Assembly (NCBI GenBank): GCA_902767775.1
Contig: CACXIP010000008.1
Location: 1-64,000, forward strand
DNA: 64,000 bases
Source: an uncultured Prevotellaceae bacterium
GTDB lineage: Bacteria; Bacteroidota; Bacteroidia; Bacteroidales; Bacteroidaceae
Direction of reading: 5' to 3'
How positions within the stretch are numbered: the first letter of the stretch is position 1; the number at the start of each line of letters is the position of its first letter. A model generated the notes under the pieces. It was not told the origin of the DNA and ran no database searches. It saw only the letters and a program-made list of their open reading frames with translations. Below are positions 1 to 10,700 of this stretch, piece after piece. The position numbers were made by a program, and so were the translations under genes.

Positions 1-132
1 CTTTACTTTTCAACCAAAACTTAACTATCTATCAAACCTATTCATTACCTAAAAACCTATAACCAAAAACCTAACATTTTTATCAACCTAAATATCTAAT
101 CCTATGAAACTTTCTTTTTGCTTTTGACATTG

Positions 133-140
133 CAAAGATA
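133..140 (-). promoter_or_regulatory. Possible leftward -7 box
   Basis: On the minus strand this reads TATCTTTG, a perfect TAnnTTTG Bacteroidetes -7 box. No clear -33 TTG is visible at the right spacing. If real, it would drive a gene lying to the left of the window. Confidence 0.35.
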
Positions 141-250
141 CACCCGTTTTCCCCACCCTGAACGTTTTTTCTTGTTTTTCTCTTCTATTCGTTACGACAC
201 ACCGCCTCATTTGCGACAAATCCTCGCCACACCCTTAAAAGATGACGCAG

Positions 251-298
251 GTTTGGTCGTTTGGTTGTTTAGTCGTTTGGTCGTTTGGTTGTTTGGGA
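251..298. repeat. 8-bp tandem repeat, six units
   Basis: Six contiguous octamers of the form GTTTGGTC/GTTTGGTT with one GTTTAGTC and a final GTTTGGGA. It is non-coding and lies directly before the AGGAGTTT array. Confidence 0.8.
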
Positions 299-307
299 GT
301 TTTATTA

Positions 308-339
308 AGGAGTTTAGGAGTTTAGGAGTCTAGGAGTTT
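308..339. repeat. 8-bp tandem repeat AGGAGTTT, four units
   Basis: Four contiguous octamers AGGAGTTT (third unit AGGAGTCT). The motif recurs at about 657-670 and, inverted, near 20400-20432. Confidence 0.8.
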
Positions 340-378
340 AGACAATACCCCAGCAAGAATGGCAGTGCAGTATAGTAG

Positions 379-398
379 GGACGCGATGTATCGCGTCC
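379..398. repeat. Palindromic dispersed repeat (copy 1)
   Basis: Perfect inverted repeat with arms GGACGCGAT and ATCGCGTCC around a 2-nt centre (GT). A nearly identical copy sits at 20342-20361. Both copies lie near GGAGTTT-type repeats, which suggests a dispersed REP-like element. Confidence 0.7.
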
Positions 399-410
399 GA
401 TAAAATTGAG

Positions 411-460
411 CAATTCATAAGAAAGAAAAACATATAATTCCCATATAATGAGTCATGAAT
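411..460. repeat. 50-bp direct repeat (copy 1)
   Basis: This stretch matches 569-618 with only about five mismatches over 50 bp. Both copies begin CAATTCATA and contain GAAAGAAAAACATA and CCCATATAATGA. Confidence 0.8.
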
Positions 461-568
461 GACATACCGAGCAGCCTACGGCTGGAAATCTTACAAATCT
501 ATTCAAATCGAACAAATCTTCGCCGCTGGCGGCGATATATATAAAATTGGAGTGACACCAATTGGTGG

Positions 569-618
569 CAATTCATATGAAAGAAAAACATATTATTCCC
601 ATATAATGAATCATAAAT
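569..618. repeat. 50-bp direct repeat (copy 2)
   Basis: Second copy of the 50-bp element at 411-460. The two copies are separated by about 108 bp of non-coding sequence. Confidence 0.8.
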
Positions 619-797
619 ATATTTGTGCTTATTTGTGAGATTCGTGGTTTTAATGTTTAGGAGTTTAGACGTATGATTGGCTTGTAATGGAACTGCAAAT
701 TCTGATGAGCGTGTTATATCATTTCCGTTGAAAAACGAGTTGAAAACGTCATAATTATAAAAAAAATGTAGACTTTTTGGATAAAAATCGAGAAAAA

Positions 798-830
798 TTG
801 AAGTTATTTTTGCGAATTCGTTTACTTTTG
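798..830 (+). promoter_or_regulatory. Promoter of the S8 protease gene
   Basis: TTG at 798-800, 22 nt, then TACTTTTG at 823-830, matching the Bacteroidetes -33/-7 consensus. It predicts a leader of roughly 135 nt before the ATG at 974. Confidence 0.6.
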
Positions 831-973
831 CAGCTTGAATCTATCTCTGATGCAGAGATTTTGAACAATCTACGGGGGTGAAAGTGCCAACACCAATCCC
901 TTTTGAAGACGAAAAAGATGACGATGACGACAGATTCTTTTGGCAAATAACGAACAACCTAAATTACAAAAAT

Positions 974-3900
974 ATGAGAAGATTTATTTTCATGATTATC
1001 CTTTCGGGGATGGCACTTGTAGGCTTTGCGCAATATGAGGCGAAATTTACGCCTTCTACACTGATGTTCCTCAGCGAACATAAGGGCGAAACCTCGCTTC
1101 CGCAGGTCAACAAGAAGAAAGACCTTTCTTTGATTGCTCCATTGCCTTTTGGTCAAGAGGAGATGTTGAAAAAGAAAGATTATGGTACACGTGCCATCGC
1201 AGCTTCGGAAATGGTGGGTGGTGTTGAGATGATTTCTGCCTTCATCGGGGTGAGCGACAACAATTTCTCTGCCATCGAGGCACTCGGCGTGCAGATTGAG
1301 GCAAAGTTCGACAAGCTTTGTACCGCCCTCATTCCCGTTGACCAGATTGAGGCGCTTGCCGCCCTCGACAACGTGACCAGAATCGAGGTGGCTGAGATAC
1401 TGCAACCAGCCAATGACATGCAGCGCAAGGCGACTCAGGCAGGTGATGTCATTTCCAACAGTGCTGCCGCCCAGGCATTGGGACTCACCAAGCAATATAC
1501 GGGCAAGAATGTCATCTTGGGAATCATAGATACGGGTATAGACTTCCAGCACATTGCCTTTAAGGACAAGAATGGAAAAAGCCGCATTGTAAGAGCTTAT
1601 AAACTTAGCAGTTCCACAAGTTCCTCACTGACCACCTATTCTACAGAAAGTAGTATCAATGGCCTGACTTATGACACCAATGGTGAGGACCATGGCACTC
1701 ATACCTCCACTACCGCAGGCGGTTCGAGTGTGATTGTCAATGGGTCGACAGTAACCGTCACTGATGACCATGCCAATGCCACCTATGGCGGTATGGCCCC
1801 TGAGGCCGACCTCGTCATTGCAGGATTGAGCAGTCTGTATACTACCTCTATAGGTACAGCCATTAAAAACATTTGTAACTATGCCGATGAAGTGGGCAAG
1901 CCCTGTGTCATCAGCCTCAGTCTGGGTTCGCAGGTGGGACCGCACGACGGCACCGGCAGCATCGCCAGCATCGTCAACCAATATGCCGGCAACAATCACA
2001 TCATTGTCTATGCTGCATCCAATGATGGTATGAGGGCATTGCCATTCCAAGAAATTGGCACCTCCAATGGTGGTGGAATGTATGCCTCTGGCACATCTAC
2101 TTCAAGTGAACCTATGATAGTCAACGTGCAGCGCTCCTTTGAAGATGCCGACGGAAACGTTGAGATGGCCATGCCCACCATTACCGCTTATGCGCGTTCA
2201 GCCAATGTCCCCACTGCTCTGAAATTCCATGTGGTGGATGTCAGTACAGGAAAGATTGTATATTCGAGCAGTGATTATACCTCGAGTACGACCTTTAGTG
2301 TGACAGGAACTTCGGGTTTGGCTAAGTACTTTAAATGTCCGTCAACTGAATATGCGAATCAATATGGTGATGCCGGCAAAATACGCTTAATAAGAACACA
2401 GGACACCAACAACAACAAATACTATTGGCAGATTTATTGCCCCATCATGATCTCAACCAGTTATAATGATGAAGATAAAGATGGTGTGTATAATAGCCAA
2501 TACGCCTTCTGTGTGTCGGTTTATCCCACCAGCAATGGTGCTTCTACCACCATCGATATGTGGGAGAGTGGTTATAGCTGGTTTGGCACAGACCTCAATC
2601 TGAGTGACAACAGTTACAACTACTGCAAAGGTAATGACGATTGCTCTGTGAGCGATAATGCCTGCTATAGCAAGGTCATCTCTGTGGGCGCTTACGTCAC
2701 AAAGAATCAGATTACGGACTACGCCGGCACAACTCATGACTTTAGTGATGAATATCCCAACATTGGCGACCATGCATCCTTCTCCAGTTGGCAGACCGCA
2801 GGCTATGGTCCTCTCGGCACCGCCTTGCCCACCATCAATGCACCTGGAGCTCGCATCGTGGCCGGCATCAACCACTATCACACCAAAACTGTCGATGCTG
2901 ATTACAGTTACTGGTCGGACGACTTTATAGGAGACCTTGTTGTAAACAACAGTAATTATGCATACGGCGCCATGGAGGGAACCTCAATGGCTACTCCTTG
3001 TGTGTCGGGCATTATTGCACAATGGCTTCAGGCCTGTGTTGAGGCAGGAAAGACTCCTACTCCTGATTATATGAAAGAGGTGATGGCTGCAACCTGGGAC
3101 ACAGACGAGTGGACCAACGGCACGGGCAGTGGTGCCCATGGTGCCAAGACTTTCGGCACCCATGGGAAAATAAATGCTGCAAAAGGCATCCAATACATTC
3201 TCGGTGTGTCAGCCGGGCCCGTCATCACAGCAACTCCGACAACGGTTAATTTTGAGGGCTACGCCACCGAAACCTACACGCAGACAGTCAATGTGAAGGG
3301 TATTTCGCTTGAGGGAAACATCACTGCTACGTTGTCAGGTGGTAATGGCGTATACAGCATCGACAAGACCCGCATCACTCAAAGCAACGGTTCTGCACAG
3401 GCTGATATCACCATCACCTGGACCCCGGCCACGGCAGGCACCACCAATGCCACACTGACACTGAAGAGCACAGGAGCTGATGACGTGGTGGTCAACATCA
3501 CTGGTGTGGCACAAGCTGCTACCCCGACCATTATGGTTGATGCCTCCACCCTTGAGTTCAGCACCCAACTCAATGAGGAACAAAGCAAGACCGTGACGGT
3601 GACAGGCCGTTTCCTTACGGGTGATGTCACTATGTCGCTCAACGACCCCAACGGCGTGTTCTCCCTCAACACGACCAAACTCACCGCAACGATGGGAGAG
3701 AATACCCTGTCTCCGCTCATCGTCACCTTCAACTCCGCCGATGAGGGTACTTTCACGGGAAGCGTTACGCTCACCGGCGCAGGTGCTGAGGAAGTCGTCA
3801 TCAGCCTTTCTGCCGAAGCAAATGATGGTGGCAGTGCCACTGATGCCTATCTGAATATTGCAAAATATGCGACGATAGATGAAGCGGGATGGAATACCTC

Positions 3901-5668
3901 CTATGTAAACAACCTCTACAAGTATAGTGAGACATCCACTGGCGATGCAGCCTGGCTGACGCTACCCATATATGGCGCTTGGGCTGGTTGCTACTACAAC
4001 AACCATCCGCAGAAGTGGATCAAAACTAATGTGACAAACATCAACAACAAATATGCCGGCACAATATGGGACAGCAGTGATGAGCTTCTCGGCAGTTCTC
4101 ACTACTTCACCAGTACATCGGCACGTGCGATGGGTTACAACTCAAGGAACAATTATACTCAGGAGACCGTCACATTTTATGTGACGAACACGACGGCCGT
4201 GAAAATACTTGGTCTTGGTCAGAGCCGCTCTACCAGCACCCTTCCCACCACGCTGAAGGTATATGAGTGCACGAAGAATGCCGATGGTACGCTGACAGAA
4301 GGAACAACAGTGGTGAAAAGTGACAGCAACTCCGACACCTCTGGGACATTCGTCCTGACAGCAGATGGTCTTGATGCGGGGAAAATCTACAAGGTTGAGA
4401 CAGCCACCTACCGCAATTATCTCTGCGAGATTGGCTTTAAGATGCCTATTATGGACAACCGCTCGGAGCAGACGCTTTCCTATTCAGAAATACCCTCTAA
4501 GACCTACGGAGATGCAGCCTTCACGTTGCCAGAGAAGACAACTGAGGGACTGACCATCACATGGGCATCGAGTGATGTGAATATCGCCACCGTGAGCGGC
4601 AACACGCTGACCATCAAGGGTGCCGGAACGGTCACCATCACCGCCACACAGGAAGGCAACGACAGCTACAAGCCCTTCACGAAAGACTTTACCCTGGACA
4701 TCGCGAAAGCCGCTCTCAGCATCACAGCCAAGAGCTTCACCATCACAGAGGGTGATGAGCTGCCTGCTTTTGAGGTGGAATATGAAGGCTTCGTCTATGA
4801 TGAGACCGCCAGCGCGCTGACAACACTGCCCACCGTCTCTTGCAGCGCGACAGCAACATCTGCCCCGGGCACCTACGACATCACCGTGAGCGGCGCTGAG
4901 GCACAGAACTACGAGATAACCTATGTCAACGGCATTCTGACCATAGAAGCCAAGAAAGTCTTGATGGGCGACGTGAACGATGACGGCGACATCGACGTGA
5001 TGGACGTGGTGACTATGGTAAGTTTCATTATGGGCCGTGATCCCGCAGGCTTCGTCTTTGCCGCCGCCGATCACACCGCCGACGGTGAGGTGGACGTGAT
5101 GGACCTCGTACGCCAGGTGAGTCTTGTGATGAGTCAGGCAGCCTCAGGCGCACCTGCTGTCAGCAGCTTCGATGCCCTCGGCAGCGGAATGACGCTCGAC
5201 GGCACATCTGATGGTGCCCTGCACGTAGGCCTCGGCGATGGACGCCAATACGTCGCATCGCAGTTCGTCATCACTCTCTCCGACGGCCAGCAGCTCTCCA
5301 GCGTGACTGCCGACCGGAGACACACCATCAACATCCAGTCTTTGGGTGACAACCGCTATTTCGTAATGAGCTACTCTGCTGCCAACGAGACCTTCGCCTC
5401 CAGCGACCATGCGCTGACGCTGCGCGTGGCAGGCAGCGGCATGGTGACAGTAGGTGAGAGCGCTTTCGTCAGTGCCGACGGTCAGAAGGTAGTCTTCGAG
5501 GGTGCCAGTTCTGCTACCACCGGTATCGACAGTGCCACCTTCGGCAGCAATGTCCCGGCCGATGTCTACTCCACTGGTGGCATGATGATCAGAAAGGGCA
5601 CCGCCAACACAGAGGAACTTCCAGCGGGAGTCTATATTGTCAATGGTAAAAAATATATAAGAAAATGA
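974..5668 (+). CDS. Secreted S8 (subtilisin-like) protease, multidomain with dockerin
   Basis: A 1564-residue secreted serine protease. Residues 1-20 form a signal peptide (MRRFIFMIILSG...), which is why the ATG at 974 is preferred over the in-frame GTG at 878. The S8 triad is visible as D186 (IIDTGID), H240 (DHGTHT) and S671 (GTSMATP), with a large insertion between His and Ser. Downstream are two tandem Ig-like repeats (about 751-849 and 850-952), a beta-rich region, a bacterial Ig-like segment (about 1161-1243), an MBG-like domain (about 1244-1327), two EF-hand-like dockerin repeats (GDVNDDGDIDVMD and a second ending in DVMD, about 1329-1389), a cohesin-like domain (about 1403-1516) and a tail ending PAGVYIVNGKKYIRK. 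That tail is shared with two other secreted enzymes here and probably directs export or surface anchoring. The stop overlaps the next start (ATGA). Protease family is certain; substrate unknown. Confidence 0.92.
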   Translation: MRRFIFMIILSGMALVGFAQYEAKFTPSTLMFLSEHKGETSLPQVNKKKDLSLIAPLPFGQEEMLKKKDYGTRAIAASEMVGGVEMISAFIGVSDNNFSAIEALGVQIEAKFDKLCTALIPVDQIEALAALDNVTRIEVAEILQPANDMQRKATQAGDVISNSAAAQALGLTKQYTGKNVILGIIDTGIDFQHIAFKDKNGKSRIVRAYKLSSSTSSSLTTYSTESSINGLTYDTNGEDHGTHTSTTAGGSSVIVNGSTVTVTDDHANATYGGMAPEADLVIAGLSSLYTTSIGTAIKNICNYADEVGKPCVISLSLGSQVGPHDGTGSIASIVNQYAGNNHIIVYAASNDGMRALPFQEIGTSNGGGMYASGTSTSSEPMIVNVQRSFEDADGNVEMAMPTITAYARSANVPTALKFHVVDVSTGKIVYSSSDYTSSTTFSVTGTSGLAKYFKCPSTEYANQYGDAGKIRLIRTQDTNNNKYYWQIYCPIMISTSYNDEDKDGVYNSQYAFCVSVYPTSNGASTTIDMWESGYSWFGTDLNLSDNSYNYCKGNDDCSVSDNACYSKVISVGAYVTKNQITDYAGTTHDFSDEYPNIGDHASFSSWQTAGYGPLGTALPTINAPGARIVAGINHYHTKTVDADYSYWSDDFIGDLVVNNSNYAYGAMEGTSMATPCVSGIIAQWLQACVEAGKTPTPDYMKEVMAATWDTDEWTNGTGSGAHGAKTFGTHGKINAAKGIQYILGVSAGPVITATPTTVNFEGYATETYTQTVNVKGISLEGNITATLSGGNGVYSIDKTRITQSNGSAQADITITWTPATAGTTNATLTLKSTGADDVVVNITGVAQAATPTIMVDASTLEFSTQLNEEQSKTVTVTGRFLTGDVTMSLNDPNGVFSLNTTKLTATMGENTLSPLIVTFNSADEGTFTGSVTLTGAGAEEVVISLSAEANDGGSATDAYLNIAKYATIDEAGWNTSYVNNLYKYSETSTGDAAWLTLPIYGAWAGCYYNNHPQKWIKTNVTNINNKYAGTIWDSSDELLGSSHYFTSTSARAMGYNSRNNYTQETVTFYVTNTTAVKILGLGQSRSTSTLPTTLKVYECTKNADGTLTEGTTVVKSDSNSDTSGTFVLTADGLDAGKIYKVETATYRNYLCEIGFKMPIMDNRSEQTLSYSEIPSKTYGDAAFTLPEKTTEGLTITWASSDVNIATVSGNTLTIKGAGTVTITATQEGNDSYKPFTKDFTLDIAKAALSITAKSFTITEGDELPAFEVEYEGFVYDETASALTTLPTVSCSATATSAPGTYDITVSGAEAQNYEITYVNGILTIEAKKVLMGDVNDDGDIDVMDVVTMVSFIMGRDPAGFVFAAADHTADGEVDVMDLVRQVSLVMSQAASGAPAVSSFDALGSGMTLDGTSDGALHVGLGDGRQYVASQFVITLSDGQQLSSVTADRRHTINIQSLGDNRYFVMSYSAANETFASSDHALTLRVAGSGMVTVGESAFVSADGQKVVFEGASSATTGIDSATFGSNVPADVYSTGGMMIRKGTANTEELPAGVYIVNGKKYIRK

Positions 5669-6267
5669 ATATAGCAAGACAACTGGCGACCATCATGTGC
5701 TTTGCCATGGTGGCACACGCAATGGCAGATGACTTCACCATTGCCGACTTTTCCATCAAGCAGGGAGAGACCAAGACCGTCTCCATCGAACTTAACAACA
5801 CGGAGAAAAGCTACATCGCCTTCGAGTTCTACATGACCCTGCCCGAGGGAATTTCCATCCCCGAGGATGAGAGCGGTTACCTGATGGCAGAGCTCAATGC
5901 CTCGCGTATCAACCACCACAACCTTGAGGTGAGTCGCATGCCCGACGGCAAATATCACTTCCTGTGCTACTCTGGCAGCAACGAAGCACTGCAAGGTACA
6001 TCGGGAGAGATTATCTCACTGACAGTGAAGGCGGCCGACGATGCTGCCGAGGCCAGCGGACTTGAAGGTCTGCTGTTCACCCAAAAGCTCAGCGACACCA
6101 GCGAGAAAAAGGTGACCTTCGACGACTTCACCTTCCATGTTAACATCACCAAGGCAGCGGAAGAGGGGATGTGCCCACACGGCTGCCTGCTGGGCGATAT
6201 GAACCAAGATGGCATTCTCACCGTAACCGATGTCATGCTGCTGCTCAAAATCATCAGCACTCAGTAG
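5665..6267 (+). CDS. Small secreted cohesin-like/dockerin-like protein
   Basis: A 200-residue protein whose start overlaps the stop of the S8 protease by 4 nt, so the two are probably translationally coupled. Residues 1-21 look like a signal peptide. Residues about 22-150 form a beta-rich cohesin-like domain, resembling the region after the dockerin in the upstream protease. The C-terminus carries one Ca-binding-type repeat (GDMNQDGILTVTDVMLLLK), a half dockerin. Domain order is the reverse of the protease tail. It could bind the protease or a shared scaffold; this is inference, as no catalytic motif is visible. It lacks the NGKK tail of its neighbour. Confidence 0.75.
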   Translation: MNIARQLATIMCFAMVAHAMADDFTIADFSIKQGETKTVSIELNNTEKSYIAFEFYMTLPEGISIPEDESGYLMAELNASRINHHNLEVSRMPDGKYHFLCYSGSNEALQGTSGEIISLTVKAADDAAEASGLEGLLFTQKLSDTSEKKVTFDDFTFHVNITKAAEEGMCPHGCLLGDMNQDGILTVTDVMLLLKIISTQ

Positions 6268-6324
6268 TAGACTCATCTCGCGCCCATGGGGCGTAATATG
6301 GTAGTGGATATGTTCGATGTATCC

Positions 6325-7560
6325 CTATCTATAAATCAACGTAGTGAGGTGGTCGGGACCGAAGAGGTCGCTGGCCACCTCTTGTATTTGCTCGGCAGTG
6401 ACGCAGTCGATGTTTGCATAGAGCCGCTCTACGTCGCGTTCCCAGCCGTAGTGGAGGAAACTCTTCCCAAAACTAAGTGCAAATGCCTCGCGGGCATCAC
6501 AGGCGATGCCAATCTGTCCCTTCAACTGGCGCTTGGCGGCAGCAAGTTGAGAGTCGGTGAGTCGGTGTGATGCCATTCGGGAGAGTTCGCCGCGCACGAG
6601 GCGCAGGCAGCGGTCCACGTGCTGATGGTCGCACCCGAAATAGATGCTCCAGGCACCGGTGTCGCTGTAGCTTGCCATGTTGCTCTCCACCGTATAGACC
6701 AGTCCGCGGCGCTCGCGCAATATGATGTTGAGGCGGGCGTTCATCCCCGGTCCACCGAGGATGTTGTTGAGCAGATAGAGGGGGATGCGGCGGTCGCTGT
6801 GTATGCTGTAGGCACGGCAACCCACCATCACGTGTGCCTGGTGCGTGCTGCGGTTCACCTCACGGGTAACGGGCACATAGGGCGGCAGCGGTGTCTCTGC
6901 CGTGTCAAGGTCGGGCAGGCGGGGTGGGGCAGAGGGAAAGTCGGCAGTCGCCCGCTCCAATAGTTTCACCAATTGGGTGGAACTGATGTCGCCGTAAGCG
7001 AAGAATACCATGTTTTCGGGGCGGTAGTGTGTGCCGGTGAACCGTTTGGCGTCGTCGGTAGTCAATTGGCGGAGCCTTGATGCCTCGCCAAGGATATTAT
7101 GCCCCAGGGGGTGGCCCGAAAAAATCATGTTGTCGAACTCGTCGTAGATGAGTTCGGAGGGCGAGTCGTTGTAACTCTCTATCTCGTCGGCGATAACTTC
7201 CACCTCACGTTCAAGTTCTGCCTGTGGATAGGTGCTGTGGAGCACGATGTCGGTCAGCAGGTCGACGGCGCGTGGAAGATGCTCTCGCAGGATGGCGGCA
7301 TAATAGACAGTGTCCTCTTTATTGGTGAATGCGTTGAGGTCACCGCCCACACGCTCCAGGCTGTTGAGCACATGCCATGCCCGACGGCGTGAGGTGCCTT
7401 TGAATGTGACGTGCTCGCAGAAATGGGCAAGCCCCTCATCGCCGGGAGCCTCATCGCGGCTGCCGGCATTAATGCCTATGCCGCAGTAAACCACAGGCGA
7501 CGCATCATGCAGATGGATGACGCGGAGACCGTTGCTAAGTGTGAAAACATGGTAATTCAT
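6325..7560 (-). CDS. M16 family zinc metallopeptidase
   Basis: A 411-residue insulinase/processing-peptidase-like protein. The inverted zinc motif HxxEH is present (HFCEH; H46, E49, H50), followed about 75 residues on by the acidic EREVEVIADEI segment that supplies the third zinc ligand in the family. Length matches single-unit bacterial M16B proteins. The reading frame extends upstream to 7710, but MNYHVFTLSNGLRV at 7560 is the typical family N-terminus, and no signal peptide is seen there. It converges with the cohesin-like gene and diverges from the C10 protease. Likely a cytoplasmic or periplasmic peptide-degrading or processing enzyme; substrate unknown. Confidence 0.88.
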   Translation of the reverse strand: MNYHVFTLSNGLRVIHLHDASPVVYCGIGINAGSRDEAPGDEGLAHFCEHVTFKGTSRRRAWHVLNSLERVGGDLNAFTNKEDTVYYAAILREHLPRAVDLLTDIVLHSTYPQAELEREVEVIADEIESYNDSPSELIYDEFDNMIFSGHPLGHNILGEASRLRQLTTDDAKRFTGTHYRPENMVFFAYGDISSTQLVKLLERATADFPSAPPRLPDLDTAETPLPPYVPVTREVNRSTHQAHVMVGCRAYSIHSDRRIPLYLLNNILGGPGMNARLNIILRERRGLVYTVESNMASYSDTGAWSIYFGCDHQHVDRCLRLVRGELSRMASHRLTDSQLAAAKRQLKGQIGIACDAREAFALSFGKSFLHYGWERDVERLYANIDCVTAEQIQEVASDLFGPDHLTTLIYR

Positions 7561-7682
7561 AGGAAATGCAAAATTAAGGATAATTGTTGATTCCATCTTT
7601 AAAAATACATAATTATTTTTAATTTTAAGGGTGTTTTCGTGAAAAGTATCTAATAAATAATGAGAAATAATTGAGAAAATAG

Positions 7683-7690
7683 TAATTTTG
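7683..7690 (+). promoter_or_regulatory. -7 box of the C10 protease gene
   Basis: TAATTTTG, a perfect TAnnTTTG element about 42 nt before the start codon at 7732. No clear -33 TTG is seen at the usual spacing. Confidence 0.5.
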
Positions 7691-7731
7691 CCAAAATATG
7701 TTTTGTTCAAAACAACGAATTACTGAGTGGA

Positions 7732-10700
7732 ATGAAATTTTACAGACTATATTTTTTATTAATTGGGCTTTTTGTTGGAGTCTCTGCATGGTCGGCACCT
7801 GTTGACCAGCAGACGGCTTTGGCAAGGGCAAAGGCTTTTGTTTCAGAGAGGGGAAGTGACATGCGGTTGGGAACAGCCAATGTAAGAAAGGCTCCCCGCA
7901 AGTCGGGCAATGAGGAGGCCTATTATTACATTTTCAATGCAGAGGGGAGCGACAATGGTTTTGTGATTGCGTCTGGCAGCGACATGATGGAACCCATTCT
8001 TGGCTATTCCGACCATGGCAGCATTGACCCCGACCATCTTCCTGATGGTCTGAAAGCATTGCTTCAGACTTATCGTGATGCTATTGATGAGATGGGACAG
8101 CAGGATGAAGCAAATTCGTTGGTTCAGGGGCGCCGTGAGGTCAAGCGAGCCATGGAATTTCCCAAGCACCAAGTTAAACCATTCCTCACCAAATTCTGGC
8201 ATCAGTACGAACCTTACAATATTTTGAATCCTGTGGTCAACGATACCATTTGTCCGGTAGGATGCACCACTGTGGCACTGGGTGAGGTGATGGGATATTA
8301 TGAATATCCTGCTGTCATGCCAGGTGTTGTCGGTTATACAACCGCCACAAATGAAATCAAGATGCCCTATCTGAAAGAGTATGAGATTGACTGGTCGAAC
8401 ATGCTTTCCAACTATTTGCTGGAGACATACGACAGCGTACAAAATGCTGCTGTAGCAAAGCTTTTGTTGCAGTTGGGCTGTGCATTTGTCAGCGATTTCA
8501 AGACAAAGACAACAACAGCATCATTGGCGCTGGCATCACCGATTTTGCGGGCCTGCGGATACAAATGCTCTGCCTTCACTCAGATGGAGAGCAAATCAGA
8601 CAAAGAATGGGAAGATATCTTTTTTGATGATGTCTCCCATGGTCGGCCTGTCATGGTAAGTGGCGTCAACGTGTTGGATAATGGCTCTTCACATGTGTAT
8701 CTGATTGACGGTTACGACATGGACGGATTATGGCATATAGATTGGGGATGGAGCGGATTGTCAGATGGTTATTTCAGAATCACCGACTTTTCTCCTTATT
8801 ACAACACCCGTACTTATGCCTACAAATACAAGATGGGCTTTGTTTGCAATATTGAACCCAATTCGGACACGTCGGTGGCTGTGGAAAGTAAGCAGAAATC
8901 ATATGATTGTCTGACAACGACAAGCCTTACTTTTGACGAAATGGCCACTATCTCCATTACCCGCACCAACCAGACGGGAGTGAAGCGCCAGTTCAATCAA
9001 GCTTTGGGACTTGTTGATGACAACGGGCAATTGGTAAGAGTACTCGACAGTGAGACGAAGACCTATACCACCAAAGGTTCCCAGACAAGCATTTGGAATA
9101 TTTCCGACCTCAGTGGCTACCGCAACGGTCACCTTAGGGCATATCCAGTCAGTCAGGTGGTAGGCGGTGACAGTATTTGGCATTTCGATATCTGCAAAGC
9201 AGAGAATTCATGTCTTGATGTCGACATCGTCAATGGCGATTACACGTTGAGTCCTGTTCCTGCGTTGACTTATGACTCTTTTGAGGTGGACAGCACGCTC
9301 CCCTCTCCTGTAGGAGCGGCACGGAGATATGTGCTCACTGTCACCAACAACAAGATGAACGAACATGTGCAGTGGCTCTACTGTTTTGAAGACACCATGA
9401 AAATGGACATCCAGCAGATTCGCGTGCCGGCATTGAGCACCATCAAGCATGAGTTTACCTATATTCCTGATGAAACAGGTGAGCATACGGTCAGACTTTG
9501 CACAGATACTGCGAGGCAAGTAGTGCTGTTTGAGAAAACTGTCAAGGTGACATCGAGTGTCGCATATGCTCTGAAACTGACCAATTGGGAGATGGACAAT
9601 TATGTCAAAGGCTCCTCAAAGTCATATTTTTATGGAGACAAGCTGAGGTTCCGCTTCACGCTCAAGAACACGGGCAAAAATGATTACAATGATTTCATCC
9701 GTCCCCTGCTGACAACGTCCAGTTGGTTTGACACCCAAAAGATATGGGTACATATTCCTGTCGGGGAGTCTCAGGACTTTGAATTCGACTGCGACCATCT
9801 TGATTATGGAGTAGTTTATTCGATGAGGGTAATGGTGAAGAGCAGTTCGCACAGCAATTCCGATATCCTCAATACGTCATTGCTCAAGCACTCTTTCAGA
9901 ACGCTTCGTGGTGCCTGCTGGTGGGACAAGGATGGTGTGATGACTGCATTGGCTCCTCCGGGCAAGACATATACTGTGCCGGAAGAGGCGGTTGCCGTCA
10001 GTTTCTATGACATCTCGCAGCCGAACAGTTTAAAACCTAACAGCAACCCCAACACCATCTACTATTTGAAGAAGGACTTCCCCAGTTCTCTGCCGACGCA
10101 GAACAAGGTCATCAACGGAGAAGCTGAACTCATCCATTTCACAGACAGCTGTCCGGTATTTGTGCCCTTCGACTTCAAAGCCGACTCCATCGTCTACACG
10201 AGGACGTTTGACAAGGGATTCACCGGACGCCGCGGTGGCAACAACTGGACCACGATGACCTTGCCTTTTGCTCCTGACAAGGTGTTCAATACCGTGGACT
10301 CTGTTGAGGTAGACTGGTTCAGGCCTGGTGATACGGAGGAGAAGAACTTCTGGCTCAGAGAGTTTTGTGCTGAGGAGGGTTTCTATGCCTATTTCACTGA
10401 TGTGGAGGAGTTCGAGCCTAATACACCTTATATTATAACAGTGCCTGACAACTACAAGGGTGAGGAATACAGTTTGGTGGGCAAACCTTTGGAATTTACT
10501 GCCGTCAACGCAGACGTGCTCAGTGGAAAAATCTTTGCGGATGCTCCCCATTTCAACTTTGTAGGTTCTCTTACCGAGACAAAAGCTATGGGCGACTTTA
10601 TCTTCTGTTTGAACGAGGAGGATGGCGGCAACAGTTTTGTGTATCAGTCCGAACCGGTTGATGTGAAGCCATTCAGGGCCTATTTCACTGCAGCAACCGA

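Larger units (their letters stand above)
1..973. other. Repeat-rich non-coding region
   Basis: No convincing gene is seen in this 973-base stretch. The only longer open frame (118-333) is largely made of low-complexity repeats. The region holds a possible leftward promoter element near 133-140, two 8-bp tandem arrays (251-298 and 308-339), a palindrome (379-398), a near-identical 50-bp direct repeat (411-460 and 569-618), a stray copy of the GGAGTTTAGAC motif near 659-670, and the rightward promoter of the subtilisin gene. The subtilisin reading frame is open back to a GTG at 878, but the signal peptide begins at the ATG at 974, so the upstream part is treated as leader. Confidence 0.7.

Noticed and set aside
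118-333. 71-codon frame in the left non-coding region
   Set aside because: Mostly made of the octamer repeats; no RBS or conserved pattern.
878-973. GTG-initiated N-terminal extension of the S8 protease
   Set aside because: It would place an acidic segment before a perfect signal peptide that starts at the ATG at 974.
6281-6293. CGCCC-ATG-GGGCG hairpin between the cohesin-like and M16 genes
   Set aside because: Stem of only 5 bp without a T-run on either side.
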